Shown in pieces: positions 46,869-55,533 of a stretch of 64,000 nucleotides of DNA. The DNA is taken from assembly GCF_018678075.1 (NCBI RefSeq), contig NZ_JAHHIR010000014.1:19266-83265 (forward strand), in the 5' to 3' direction. Source of the stretch: Epibacterium ulvae. Its GTDB lineage: Bacteria; Pseudomonadota; Alphaproteobacteria; Rhodobacterales; Rhodobacteraceae. Each line of letters begins with the position of its first letter. Positions within the stretch are counted from its first letter, which is position 1. Below the pieces are notes generated by a model that worked only from the letters and a program-made list of their open reading frames with translations, was not told the DNA's origin and ran no database searches. Position numbers and translations under genes: made by a program.

Positions 46869-48140
46869 TTATTGATAACCTTCCGGGAAGGGATCCGGTT
46901 CGACCAGATCTGCCGTTTCAAAGACCACATCATATTGTCCATCAGCCTTGGCCAGACCCACACGGGTTTTGGACCACAGATGGTGGTTGTCGTGGACTTT
47001 GACGTAGCCTTCGGGCGCGGATGTCAGCTCGATCCCCGGTGTTGCGGCGCGAACTTTGTCGACGTCAAAGCTGCCGGCTTTTTCAACCGCGGCTTTCCAC
47101 AGCCATGGACCCAGATATGCGGCCTGGGTCACGTCACCGATCACCATGTCATCGCCCCACATTTCCTTGAAGGACTTCACAAAGGCTTCGTTGTTGTCGT
47201 TTGTGAGCGACTGGAAGTACTTCATGCAGGCATAGGCACCTTCGATGTTCTCACCGCCGATGCCGCGGATCTCATCCTCGGTCACGGAAATGGTCAGAAC
47301 CAGCGGGCTTTCCTTGGTCATGTCGATGCCAGCGGCTTTGAGCTGTTTGTAGAAGGCCACGTTCGAGCCGCCCACGACGATGGCGTAAATCACATCCGGC
47401 TTTTTCAGGCGGATCTTGTTGATGACCGAGTTGAACTGGGTGTGACCCAGTGGGTAGTACTCTTCCCCCACGACCTTGGCGCCATCGAGGTAGTTTTCGA
47501 TGTGTTTGCGCGCGATCTTGTTGGAGGTGCGTGGCCAGATGTAGTCAGAGCCGAGGAGGTAGAAGCTTTTTGCGCCCTTTTCCTTGGCAACCCAATCCAG
47601 ACCCGCGATGATCTGCTGGGTGGCCTCTTGCCCGGTGTAGATCACGTTGGGCGACTGCTCGAGACCTTCATAGAAGGTCGGATAGTAAAGGAAGCCGTTG
47701 TACTGTTCAAAGACCGGCAGAACCGCCTTGCGGCTGGCCGAGGTCCAGCAGCCCATGACGCTGGCGACCTTGTCGTTGACCAACAGCTTCTTGGCCTTTT
47801 CTGCGAAGGTCGGCCAATCGGATCCGCCGTCTTCCTGAATGTACTCGATCTTGCGACCAAGAATACCGCCCTGGGCGTTGATTTGCTCGATCGCCAGTTT
47901 CTCTGCCTGCACCGAGCCGGTCTCGGAAATCGCCATTGTGCCGGTGATAGAATGCAGGATGCCGATGGTTACGGTGTCATCGGTCACCGCAAGGCCGGTG
48001 GTGTTGATCTCAGCCGTGGGATATTCCGCAGCCTTAAGTTGCTTGGGTAAAAACAGTGATGCCGTCAGAGCTGTGCCGCCCGCCAGTACCGCACGGCGGT
48101 TCACCCCTGAATTTGGTTTTTTTGAAGTTTCGTCCGTCAT
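46869..48140 (-). CDS. urtA: Amide/urea ABC transporter substrate-binding protein UrtA
   Basis: 423 aa with a twin-arginine signal (NRRAVLAGGTALTASLFLP), cleaved near LKAAEYP. The Leu/Ile/Val-type binding fold follows: TVTIGILHSITGTMAISE, then EYIQEDGGSDWPTFAEKA and AYLGPWLWKAAVEKAG. AAGGAGGCGAT precedes the ATG. It heads urtABCDE-fmdA-fmdB, divergent from the sensor kinase. Similarity to both UrtA (urea) and FmdC/D-like amide binders leaves the ligand open. Confidence 0.93.
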   Translation of the reverse strand: MTDETSKKPNSGVNRRAVLAGGTALTASLFLPKQLKAAEYPTAEINTTGLAVTDDTVTIGILHSITGTMAISETGSVQAEKLAIEQINAQGGILGRKIEYIQEDGGSDWPTFAEKAKKLLVNDKVASVMGCWTSASRKAVLPVFEQYNGFLYYPTFYEGLEQSPNVIYTGQEATQQIIAGLDWVAKEKGAKSFYLLGSDYIWPRTSNKIARKHIENYLDGAKVVGEEYYPLGHTQFNSVINKIRLKKPDVIYAIVVGGSNVAFYKQLKAAGIDMTKESPLVLTISVTEDEIRGIGGENIEGAYACMKYFQSLTNDNNEAFVKSFKEMWGDDMVIGDVTQAAYLGPWLWKAAVEKAGSFDVDKVRAATPGIELTSAPEGYVKVHDNHHLWSKTRVGLAKADGQYDVVFETADLVEPDPFPEGYQ

Positions 48141-48224
48141 ATCGCCTCCTTGTCAGCGCGTAAGGATTGGGCGTTTCTGTGACGCCCGCTGCTGAAAAGC
48201 ATGCGTGGAATTGCCACCGTGCAG

Positions 48225-48244
48225 TATACGTCAATTGACGTATA
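48225..48244. promoter_or_regulatory. Perfect 20-bp palindrome, candidate operator
   Basis: TATACGTCAATTGACGTATA lies 85 bp before the urtA start and 134 bp before the sensor-kinase start. A perfect dyad between a divergent operon and its adjacent two-component genes is a natural binding site for the LuxR-type regulator encoded at 51709. Confidence 0.65.
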
Positions 48245-48377
48245 GGGCTGCGCGTTTTGCGCACTATGGTGATGTGCAGCACAGTAAAGGTGTGGGGGAC
48301 TGGTCGAATTCTCCGGGTGTTGCGCGGGCAATATCCGGCCCCTTTGCCCTGTTGTGCCTGTTGATCAGGAGGACGAA

Positions 48378-51300
48378 ATGGTTGCCGCCTTACGGGCCAC
48401 GCGGGAGAAACGGATCTATAATCGTTGGGTTGCCAACGAGACTATGGAAGACTTTGCGCTGCGGTTTACCGCCCATCGTGCGCGCAAGTGGAGCTTTGGC
48501 CGGGTGGCCAATACCGCCATCGGGTCTATCTCTTTCCTGGCGTTGGAGGCGATCGGCGGCACCATTACACTGACTTACGGGTTCGACATCGCCATCGCCG
48601 CGATCATGCTGGTTGGGCTGTTGCTGTTCCTAACCGGCCTGCCGATTTCATATTATGCGGCGCGTTATGGGCTGGACATAGACCTGCTGACGCGCGGCGC
48701 GGGCTTTGGGTATCTGGGCTCCACCATCACCTCTCTCATATACGCGTCGTTCACCTTTATATTCTTTGCGCTGGAGGCCGCGATATTGGCGCTGGCGTTG
48801 GAGTTCTGCCTGGGCGTGCCCCTGTTTCTGGGCTACGTCGGAAGCTCGTTGATCGTGATCCCTTTGGTTGTTCACGGGTTTTCCAAGATTTCAGCTTTTC
48901 AAACTTGGACGCAGCCCTTGTGGGTGCTTCTACATGTGCTGCCCTTCATTTTGCTGGCCTTTGTGGGCTATGACATCGACGGCTGGACCAGCTTTACCGG
49001 CGGCGATGACGCGCGCGACCAATCCACGCTTTTGATGCTGGGCGCGGCCTCGGGAGTGGTGTTTTCGCTGATTGCGCAGATCGGAGAACAGGTGGATTTC
49101 CTGCGCTTCCTGCCAGAGCCGAAATCGGCTAAAGACCGGCGCAAATGGTGGCTGACCGTGCTGGCGGCGGGGCCTGGGTGGTCGATCCTGGGCGTGTTGA
49201 AAATGCTGGCCGGCTCCTATCTGGCGGTGCTGGCCCTGCAACATACCGTGTCCATCGAAGAGGCCAGCGATCCAACCCGGATGTATTTTGTCGCCTTTGA
49301 TCTAGTGTTGGACAGCCCGTTTCTGGTGATCGCGCTGACCGGAGTTTTTGTCATCCTGTCGCAGCTCAAGATCAATATCACCAACGCCTATGCGGGCTCG
49401 ATCGCGTGGTCGAATTTCTTCTCTCGCCTCAGCCGCAGCCATCCGGGCCGGGTGGTGTGGTTGGTGTTCAATGTGGCCATCGCGTTGATGTTGATGGAGC
49501 TGGGCGTTTTCAAAGGCTTGGAACATATCCTGGGCCTTTATTCGCATGTGGCGGTGGCCTGGATTGGCGCGTTGGTGGCGGATCTGGTGATCAACAAACC
49601 GCTGGGATTAAGCCCCAAAGGGATCGAGTTTCGCCGCTCGCATCTGTATGACGTGAACCCGGTTGGGCTGGGGGCGATGGGTCTGGCCTGTGTGCTGTCG
49701 CTGGTGGCCTATGGCGGGGTTTTAGGGTCCCAGATGCAGGCGTTGTCGTCCTTTGTGGCGCTGCTCACCGCCTTTGTCATGGCGCCGGTCATCGCCTATG
49801 TCACCGGCGGGCGCTATTATCTGATCACCCCTGCCCCGGCGGAACTGCCACAGGCAGATGGCCATCAATGTTCGGTCTGCGAGTATCAATTTGACCCTGA
49901 AGACATGATCAGCTGCCCCTTTCATGAGGCGCCGATCTGTTCGCTGTGCTGCACGCTGGACACCAGTTGCCATGACCTGTGCCGCACCGAAGGCACGTTG
50001 GAGCATTGCACCGAACAAGCGCTGGTGCGCTATCTGCCCAAACCGGTTGCGGCTGCCGTGCGTTCGCGTCTGTTTCGGTTCTTTTTTGCCACCGCGCTTC
50101 TGTCCGGCTCCTTTGGGGTGTTGTTGCGGATCATTCGAAACATCGAAGGCGCTGCCAATTTCGAGGCGGTGCTGACGGTCATTTTCTGCACCGTTTTAAT
50201 TGTCATCGGCATCTCGGTCTGGATGTTCATTCTGAGCGGTGAAAGCCAGCGCAATGCCCGTGCCGAAGCGGAGCGACAGACCGAGCGTCTGCTGAAAGAG
50301 ATCCGCGCCCACGAACGCACCGACCTAGCCTTGCAACAGGCCAAGGAAAAGGCCGAGGCCGCCAATCTGGCCAAAACCCGCTATATGTCGGGTCTCAGCC
50401 ACGAGCTGCGCACGCCTTTGAATGCGATCTACGGGTTCGCGCAGCTGTTGGAAAAAGATCCCAAGCTGGAACAATGGCGCCACCCGATTTCCAGCATTCG
50501 CAGATCCAGCGAACATCTGGCGGGTTTGATCGAAGGTCTGTTGGATATCTCAAGGATTGAGGCCGGGCGGATTGAGATTATGCGCGATCGGATCAACCTG
50601 CGCACCTTCCTCAAACAGACCTCAGCCATTTTTGAAAACGAGGCGCAAAACAAAGGCTTGCGCTTTACCATGGCGACCCAGGGGCGGATCCCGAATTTTA
50701 TTGCCGGGGATGAAAAACGTCTGCGCCAGATCGTGATCAACCTGCTGTCCAATGCGATCCGGTACACGCAAAAAGGCGAGGTCCGCTTTGACCTGACCTA
50801 TCGCAACGAGGTGGCCATTATCACGGTCACCGACACCGGGCTGGGCATCGCGCGTGAGGAAATGTCGCGCATCTGGCGACCCTTTGAACGCGCCCATGCA
50901 GCCGCCGCCCACGGATCGGGCCTGGGGCTGACCATCACCAAATTGCTGGTTGAGATCCTGGGTGGTGAGATTGAGGTCCAAAGCGAAGTCGGCAAAGGCA
51001 GCGTCTTTCGCGTGCGGCTGATGTTGCCGACGGTGACGCCCAGCATCTTTGACGACCAGGACATCACCCGCAGTGGCCGCACGTTGGAATTCTCTGGCTA
51101 CAAGGGGCGGCGCAAGACGGTACTGGTGGTGGATGACGATCTGAACCACCTGTCGCTGGCGGATAACTATCTGAGCGCGCTGGGGTTTGTTGTGGTGGCC
51201 GTCTCCTCGGTTGATGCGGCAGAGATGATCCTGGCTGATGTCTCCCCCGATATCTTGTTGTTGGATATCGATATGCCCGAACGCGACGGCTGGTCCTTTG

Positions 51301-51722
51301 CGCGTGCGCTGCGTGCGGGGCCGATGCGCAATATGCCCATTGTCATCATCTCCGGCCATGCCAAGGACGAGGCCCCGCCGCGTCCGGAACTGGCGGTGCA
51401 TGACGCGTTCATTGCCAAGCCCTACAATCTGGATGACTTGCTGCTGCAGGTGGCTGAGCTGCTAAAAGTCACGCTGGTCGTCGAAGGCAAGGAGATGGTG
51501 GAGCCTACCGGCCACATCGACCTGCCGCAGGATGATCTGCAGGTGCTGCTGGATTACGCACATATCGGCCACGCCAGCGCCATTCGCGCGAAACTCACCG
51601 ATCTCGAACTCAAACGCAGCTGCCCGCCGGCCCTTTTGGCGCAATTGCGGGCGCGGCTCGACGTCTTTGACATCGAAGGCATCGCCTCCGTTCTGAAGGA
51701 GTTTGAACATGAACCACAGTGA
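48378..51722 (+). CDS. Hybrid sensor: NCS1-type permease body, cysteine-rich linker, histidine kinase and receiver
   Basis: ATG at 48378 with AGGAGG 6 bases upstream (a GTG at 48354 is less likely); 1114 aa. Residues about 37-487 form a 12-TM NCS1 (nucleobase/hydantoin symporter) domain. Residues 498-535 hold eight cysteines (CSVC, C, CSLCC, C, C), likely a metal site. Two more TM helices lie at about 565-620, then a coiled coil. The HisKA box is SHELRTP with His675; the HATPase has NLLSNAIRYT, DTGLGIA and GSGLGLTI. The C-terminal receiver has Asp963 and Lys1014. It probably senses a nitrogen-rich solute through its transporter body and passes phosphate to the next gene product. Whether it still transports is unknown. 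Confidence 0.88.
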   Translation: MVAALRATREKRIYNRWVANETMEDFALRFTAHRARKWSFGRVANTAIGSISFLALEAIGGTITLTYGFDIAIAAIMLVGLLLFLTGLPISYYAARYGLDIDLLTRGAGFGYLGSTITSLIYASFTFIFFALEAAILALALEFCLGVPLFLGYVGSSLIVIPLVVHGFSKISAFQTWTQPLWVLLHVLPFILLAFVGYDIDGWTSFTGGDDARDQSTLLMLGAASGVVFSLIAQIGEQVDFLRFLPEPKSAKDRRKWWLTVLAAGPGWSILGVLKMLAGSYLAVLALQHTVSIEEASDPTRMYFVAFDLVLDSPFLVIALTGVFVILSQLKINITNAYAGSIAWSNFFSRLSRSHPGRVVWLVFNVAIALMLMELGVFKGLEHILGLYSHVAVAWIGALVADLVINKPLGLSPKGIEFRRSHLYDVNPVGLGAMGLACVLSLVAYGGVLGSQMQALSSFVALLTAFVMAPVIAYVTGGRYYLITPAPAELPQADGHQCSVCEYQFDPEDMISCPFHEAPICSLCCTLDTSCHDLCRTEGTLEHCTEQALVRYLPKPVAAAVRSRLFRFFFATALLSGSFGVLLRIIRNIEGAANFEAVLTVIFCTVLIVIGISVWMFILSGESQRNARAEAERQTERLLKEIRAHERTDLALQQAKEKAEAANLAKTRYMSGLSHELRTPLNAIYGFAQLLEKDPKLEQWRHPISSIRRSSEHLAGLIEGLLDISRIEAGRIEIMRDRINLRTFLKQTSAIFENEAQNKGLRFTMATQGRIPNFIAGDEKRLRQIVINLLSNAIRYTQKGEVRFDLTYRNEVAIITVTDTGLGIAREEMSRIWRPFERAHAAAAHGSGLGLTITKLLVEILGGEIEVQSEVGKGSVFRVRLMLPTVTPSIFDDQDITRSGRTLEFSGYKGRRKTVLVVDDDLNHLSLADNYLSALGFVVVAVSSVDAAEMILADVSPDILLLDIDMPERDGWSFARALRAGPMRNMPIVIISGHAKDEAPPRPELAVHDAFIAKPYNLDDLLLQVAELLKVTLVVEGKEMVEPTGHIDLPQDDLQVLLDYAHIGHASAIRAKLTDLELKRSCPPALLAQLRARLDVFDIEGIASVLKEFEHEPQ

Positions 51723-52617
51723 AGCAAACGGCCGCAGCATTGCCCTGGTAGTGGATGACAATCCGGAATCCCTTGGCATGGTGTCATCGGCATTGGAACA
51801 GGAAGGCATGACGGTATTGGTGGCCCGCGATGGGCCGTCGGCGATCAAACTGACCCACCGGGTGCAGCCGGATGTGATCTTGATGGATGCGGTAATGCCC
51901 GAGATGGACGGGTTTGACACCTGCCGCGCCTTGAAAACCGGGGCGAATGCGGTGCTGGCGCCGATTATCTTTATGACCGGGCTGACCGAACAGGAACATA
52001 TCGTCAAAGGCCTGCGTGCGGGGGGGGTGGATTACATCACCAAACCCGTCATCCTGGATGAGATGCTGGCCCGGATCAGCACCCATGTGGCCAATTTCAA
52101 ATTGATCCAAGGTGCGCGCGATGCCGTGACCTCCTTTGGCGGGGCTGTCGTGGCCTTTGACAAGGAGGCGCGGGTGCTGTGGGGCGCGCGCAAGGCGCTG
52201 ACCTTGTTTGAAAATGCGCAGGCCGAATGCAGCGACCCGGATTGCGGCACCGAACCTTTGGCGAATTGGTTACTCCATGCGGCCCAGAACCCGCAGACCG
52301 GTGATTTCCGCGCAGGCCCGGTGGAGTTTTCCTTTGTCTGCCTGTCGGCGGCGCAGGAGTATCTGGTGCAGCTGTCCCATACCAATGGCATGGCCAAAGA
52401 AGAGGTGCTGATCCGCGCCTTTTCCCTGACCAAACGCGAGGCGGAGATCCTGTTTTGGCTCACTCTGGGCAAGACCAACAAGGATATCAGTGTGATCCTG
52501 GAGCTTAGCGCGCGCACCGTGAACAAGCATTTGGAGCAGGTGTTTCAAAAGCTGGGCGTGGACAATCGCACCTCGGCGGCGGTGCTGGCGGATCGCACCC
52601 TGTCGCAGCGGAATTAG
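51709..52617 (+). CDS. LuxR-family response regulator paired with the transporter-type sensor
   Basis: 302 aa from the ATG at 51709, overlapping the kinase by 14 bp. An N-terminal receiver has VVDDN at 15-19, the phosphoacceptor Asp60 in VILMDAVMPEMDG, and Lys112 in DYITKP. A middle PAS-like segment (about 125-235) is followed by a C-terminal LuxR HTH, LTKREAEILFWLTLGKTNKD and TVNKHLEQVFQKL. Neighbouring palindromes suggest it controls urt-fmd transcription, and perhaps genes to its right. Confidence 0.92.
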   Translation: MNHSEANGRSIALVVDDNPESLGMVSSALEQEGMTVLVARDGPSAIKLTHRVQPDVILMDAVMPEMDGFDTCRALKTGANAVLAPIIFMTGLTEQEHIVKGLRAGGVDYITKPVILDEMLARISTHVANFKLIQGARDAVTSFGGAVVAFDKEARVLWGARKALTLFENAQAECSDPDCGTEPLANWLLHAAQNPQTGDFRAGPVEFSFVCLSAAQEYLVQLSHTNGMAKEEVLIRAFSLTKREAEILFWLTLGKTNKDISVILELSARTVNKHLEQVFQKLGVDNRTSAAVLADRTLSQRN

Positions 52618-52623
52618 CCGCGA

Positions 52624-53121
52624 CTAAAACCCAACGGTATAGCGCAGATGCAAGGTCTCGCTGCCAGGGTCATAGTTCTTGAAATCCATATCCAGAATAT
52701 GGTCCAGCGTCAGGGAAATCCGCCTGCCCTGGTTGATGTGCAAGCCGCCCCCCAGCGAGGTCCGCCCACGGGTGCCATTGTCGCGCATCGCCCGGTGCCC
52801 GCATTGGTCAAAATGTCCGACGGCCAGGCTTGCTTGGACAAAGTAGTGGCCCGCGCGGCCAATATCGCTGAGGTTATGGACCCCAAGCCCCGCAAAGACG
52901 TCGCCGCGATCATCGGCCTGGACCACCGCCAGAAGCGAGAGGTTGATCTAGGGGCTCTGATAAAACGGATCTGAGTGATATTCGATCAAAACGGACATGC
53001 TTTCGCGCCCATGTGCGTCAAACATATCGTCCCACCCGAGCCCAAAGGCAAATTCCTCCCCGCTTGCAGCCGACCCCATCAGCAGGGCTGCAATCATCGT
53101 TTTCAAAATGTGGTTTGCCAT
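52624..53121 (-). pseudogene. PagL-like small outer-membrane protein gene with an in-frame TAG
   Basis: From an ATG at 53121 the frame reads MANHILKTMIAALLMGSAAS (signal peptide), then EEFAFGLGWDDMFDAHGRES and IEYHSDPFYQSP. It meets TAG at 52948-52950. The same frame continues INLSLLAVVQADDRGDVFAG to a barrel-like C-terminus LHLRYTVGF at 52624. About 165 residues in all, similar in plan to the PagL-like protein at 59688. The catalytic HxS motif of lipid A deacylases is not preserved (LDHILD instead), so it may have been a non-catalytic relative even before the nonsense codon. Confidence 0.65.
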
Positions 53122-53150
53122 GCCCTTAGTGTCACCTGACGCTATTTTTC

Positions 53151-53168
53151 CGTCAATTGATCAAAGGG
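53151..53168. promoter_or_regulatory. Half-copy of the 20-bp palindrome, with direct repeat
   Basis: CGTCAATTGA at 53151-53160 equals ten bases of the core of the 48225 palindrome. The overlapping TGATCAAAGGG (53158-53168) recurs as TGACCAAAGGG at 53217-53227. All lie in the divergent gap between the PagL-like pseudogene and the DUF779 gene. Confidence 0.4.
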
Positions 53169-53391
53169 TTTACGCAGTTCTTCTGCGGCCTTAGCGCGAC
53201 GTGCGGCACTGTAAACTGACCAAAGGGGGGTATATTCTCTGGTAGGTCCACGGGTTTTCCTTGTTCGGGATGTCAGATTGGCACAGGGACGGCACGTAAA
53301 CGTGATGCCCGCCCGCTTGTGACTTTGGTCGCGCTTGGTTCACCCCTAGGTACAATTAGGTTTCACACAGAGGAAGAGGGAGGAGACAGCG

Positions 53392-53730
53392 ATGTCAGAC
53401 ACTGTGGAAAAAGTCGTGGTGACCGAGGCTGCGCGGGTATTGTTGGAGGAGCTGCGCACCGAACATGGGCCGGTTGTGTTTCAACTGTCGGCCGGTTGTT
53501 GCGATGGCACCGGCGCGATGTGTTTTCGCGAAAGCAGCGCGTTCATCGGCAGCAAAGATATCAAACTGGGTGAGGCTGCGGGGGTCGACTTCTGGGCCTC
53601 CCCTTCGATTGCCGGGATCTGGGAGAACTCTCAACTGATCATCGACGCAGGTCCCGGCAGTGGCGATGGCTTTAGCCTCGACAATGGGCGCACGACCCGT
53701 TTCCTGACCAAGGCAAAGATCATATCATGA
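53392..53730 (+). CDS. DUF779 family protein
   Basis: 112-aa small protein with GPVVFQLSAGCCDGTGAMCF, the conserved Cys-Cys segment of the family, and GVDFWASPSIAGIWENSQL. DUF779 genes usually lie beside an acetaldehyde/aldehyde dehydrogenase gene, but none is present here. A strong GAGGGAGGAG precedes the ATG. Role unknown; possibly an accessory factor in aldehyde oxidation encoded elsewhere. Confidence 0.88.
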   Translation: MSDTVEKVVVTEAARVLLEELRTEHGPVVFQLSAGCCDGTGAMCFRESSAFIGSKDIKLGEAAGVDFWASPSIAGIWENSQLIIDAGPGSGDGFSLDNGRTTRFLTKAKIIS

Positions 53731-54159
53731 CCTGCCGTCCCGTGGGATCGAGGGCTTCACGGGACAAATATACCGCGAATCCCCCCAGTTTCTGGGTGGG
53801 CGTTTCCCCCTAGCGAGGGACCAGAATCACCGCCTGCCCAGCTGTCAGTGTCAAACATCTCAAGCTGACCCTACGGCAGGATCTCCGATAAACATTCCAC
53901 TTATTGAACTTAATGTGAGCCGTGCGTTAGCGGCGTAAATCCCAATTTTCATGCGGTTTTGTGCAGTATATGAACAGTTTTTTTACTGCCATATTTACGC
54001 CGTATTTGCGCCTCCTCGCGGAGGACCCACATCAACGTGAAGATGTGCCCATGTTGCCTTAACACAAAATTAACGCCTACAACTCGTAAGTTGTCGCCGT
54101 TAGCAATTCAGACGTTAGCCATTGAAAAATAGTACAAAAATATAGAATAGGATTCAGAT
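53731..54159. promoter_or_regulatory. Long leader region of the RTX-type gene
   Basis: 429 bp without a credible ORF. It carries an inverted repeat, CGGCGTAAAT at 53931-53940 and ATTTACGCCG at 53993-54002. Between them is a second, shorter one (GCAGTA / TACTGC, 53963-53989) flanking a T7 run. The part near the gene is AT-rich. The size and symmetry suggest a regulated promoter or structured 5' UTR. Confidence 0.5.
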
Positions 54160-55335
54160 ATGCCCACAATTCTTTCCGGTACCGCATACCGTATTGATGG
54201 TGTCGAGCTCGGCTCAAGCGACGTCATCTCCGCAGGCACAAGCTTGACCGCTGTTGAGCTTATGACCGTTGACCAGGACGCAAATGACTTCACCGTCTCC
54301 CCGCGTTCGGTTCTGTTTGAAGGCAGCCGCCGCGAGATCGTTCTGAGCGAAGCGGAAGAGATCGACTTTTTTGTCGATGGCGCTCAAATCGCATCGGAAT
54401 CGCCCTCTTATGAATTCGTGAGCCTGAACACAGACGCAGGTCTGGTCTTTGGCATCACCTTCTCAGCCGGTGGCGACACATACTTCCTGCCGCGCAACGA
54501 CTTTGCTGTTGATGGCATCACCACCGTGACTGCAGATTCGCAAATCCGCAACAACGGCGTTGCGTTCGACCAGCTCGACTTTGGTCTGACACCTCCCGGT
54601 GCGACTTCGTTTGAAGGTCTGGTCTTTGGCCCCGGCGCAATCGACGCACCTGGTCTGGGCACCACCCGCACCGTGATCGACACAGACGACACGCCGTTCA
54701 ACGCAGGCGAAAGCACCGAGATCAACCCGTTTAACGCGGAAGTTCTGGTGACCGTATCCTTCAGCGATGGGTCCTCCATCTCTGGCGTTCAGGCCTACCA
54801 ATCCGGCGGCATCGAATTCGTCAACAACCAGAACATCGACACCCGTGCCTATGCTCTGGAAGTTGCCGCCATCGAAGACGCTGGCTACACTCTGGCTGAC
54901 ATTGTTGGCGCAGACTTCGACAGCTTCACCAGCCACGACCTGTCCTATGCTGAAATCGGCTTTGGCGTAGACGGCGTAACACCTGGCGAAGATCCTGCAC
55001 CAACTCCGGACCCAGAGCCCGTTCCAGAAGTGGAAGAAAATGTAATCCTTGGCACCGGCGGCAACGACCGTCTTTCCGGTACATCCGAAGCAGACACATT
55101 TGTCTTTGGCTCCGATGCAGACAATGGCAACCGCGAGCGTGATATCATCACCAACTTTGATGCCAGCGAAGACTCCATCGTCCTGGAAGCAGGTGCGGAA
55201 ATTCGTCGCGCATTTGAGCGCAACGGCGATCTGCACATCCAGCTGGAAGGTGACCGTGATAAGATCATCATCCGCGACCAAGATGACAGCATCGTAGACG
55301 ACATCGTATTTGTTACGGATGAATTCCTGGGCTAA
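54160..55335 (+). CDS. RTX-type calcium-binding secreted protein
   Basis: 391 acidic residues. There is no Sec signal, as expected for type I secretion. A beta-rich N-terminal part of about 275 residues is followed by a Pro/Glu hinge (PAPTPDPEPVPEVEEN) and nonapeptide-like repeats GTGGNDRLSGTSEADTFVFG near 297-320. The typical C-terminal module (ERDIITNFDASEDSIVLEAG) comes last. No type I exporter gene is close. The gene is less GC-rich and more regular in codon use than its neighbours, a sign of high expression. It could be a surface or matrix protein. Confidence 0.8.
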   Translation: MPTILSGTAYRIDGVELGSSDVISAGTSLTAVELMTVDQDANDFTVSPRSVLFEGSRREIVLSEAEEIDFFVDGAQIASESPSYEFVSLNTDAGLVFGITFSAGGDTYFLPRNDFAVDGITTVTADSQIRNNGVAFDQLDFGLTPPGATSFEGLVFGPGAIDAPGLGTTRTVIDTDDTPFNAGESTEINPFNAEVLVTVSFSDGSSISGVQAYQSGGIEFVNNQNIDTRAYALEVAAIEDAGYTLADIVGADFDSFTSHDLSYAEIGFGVDGVTPGEDPAPTPDPEPVPEVEENVILGTGGNDRLSGTSEADTFVFGSDADNGNRERDIITNFDASEDSIVLEAGAEIRRAFERNGDLHIQLEGDRDKIIIRDQDDSIVDDIVFVTDEFLG

Positions 55336-55343
55336 GCCCGGAT

Positions 55344-55367
55344 CGCCGGCTCTTGCGGCGGTTTCTT
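55344..55367 (+). terminator. Terminator after the RTX-type gene
   Basis: CGCCG / CGGCG stem with a 7-base loop, followed by GTTTCTTATTT. Weak but well placed, 9 bp past the stop. Confidence 0.5.
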
Positions 55368-55533
55368 ATTTGAAATGAAGCTTCCGGGCGCAGTGTGCAT
55401 TTGCTATACCGCGCCCGAATTTTGTGAAATCTGGACGTGCAGCGCGCGTTTGCGGATTGTTTACCGTCTTTGCCTAAACTGCCCCTTGGTTGAGGGATTC
55501 TGTGCCCCTTTTGTTGGCCAGAGGTGAAGCGCA

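Noticed and set aside
45309..48050. 913-codon plus-strand open frame over urtC, urtB and urtA
   Set aside because: Long only because the minus-strand codons are GC-rich. The translation is low-complexity His/Arg/Gln-rich, and three well-supported genes occupy the other strand.
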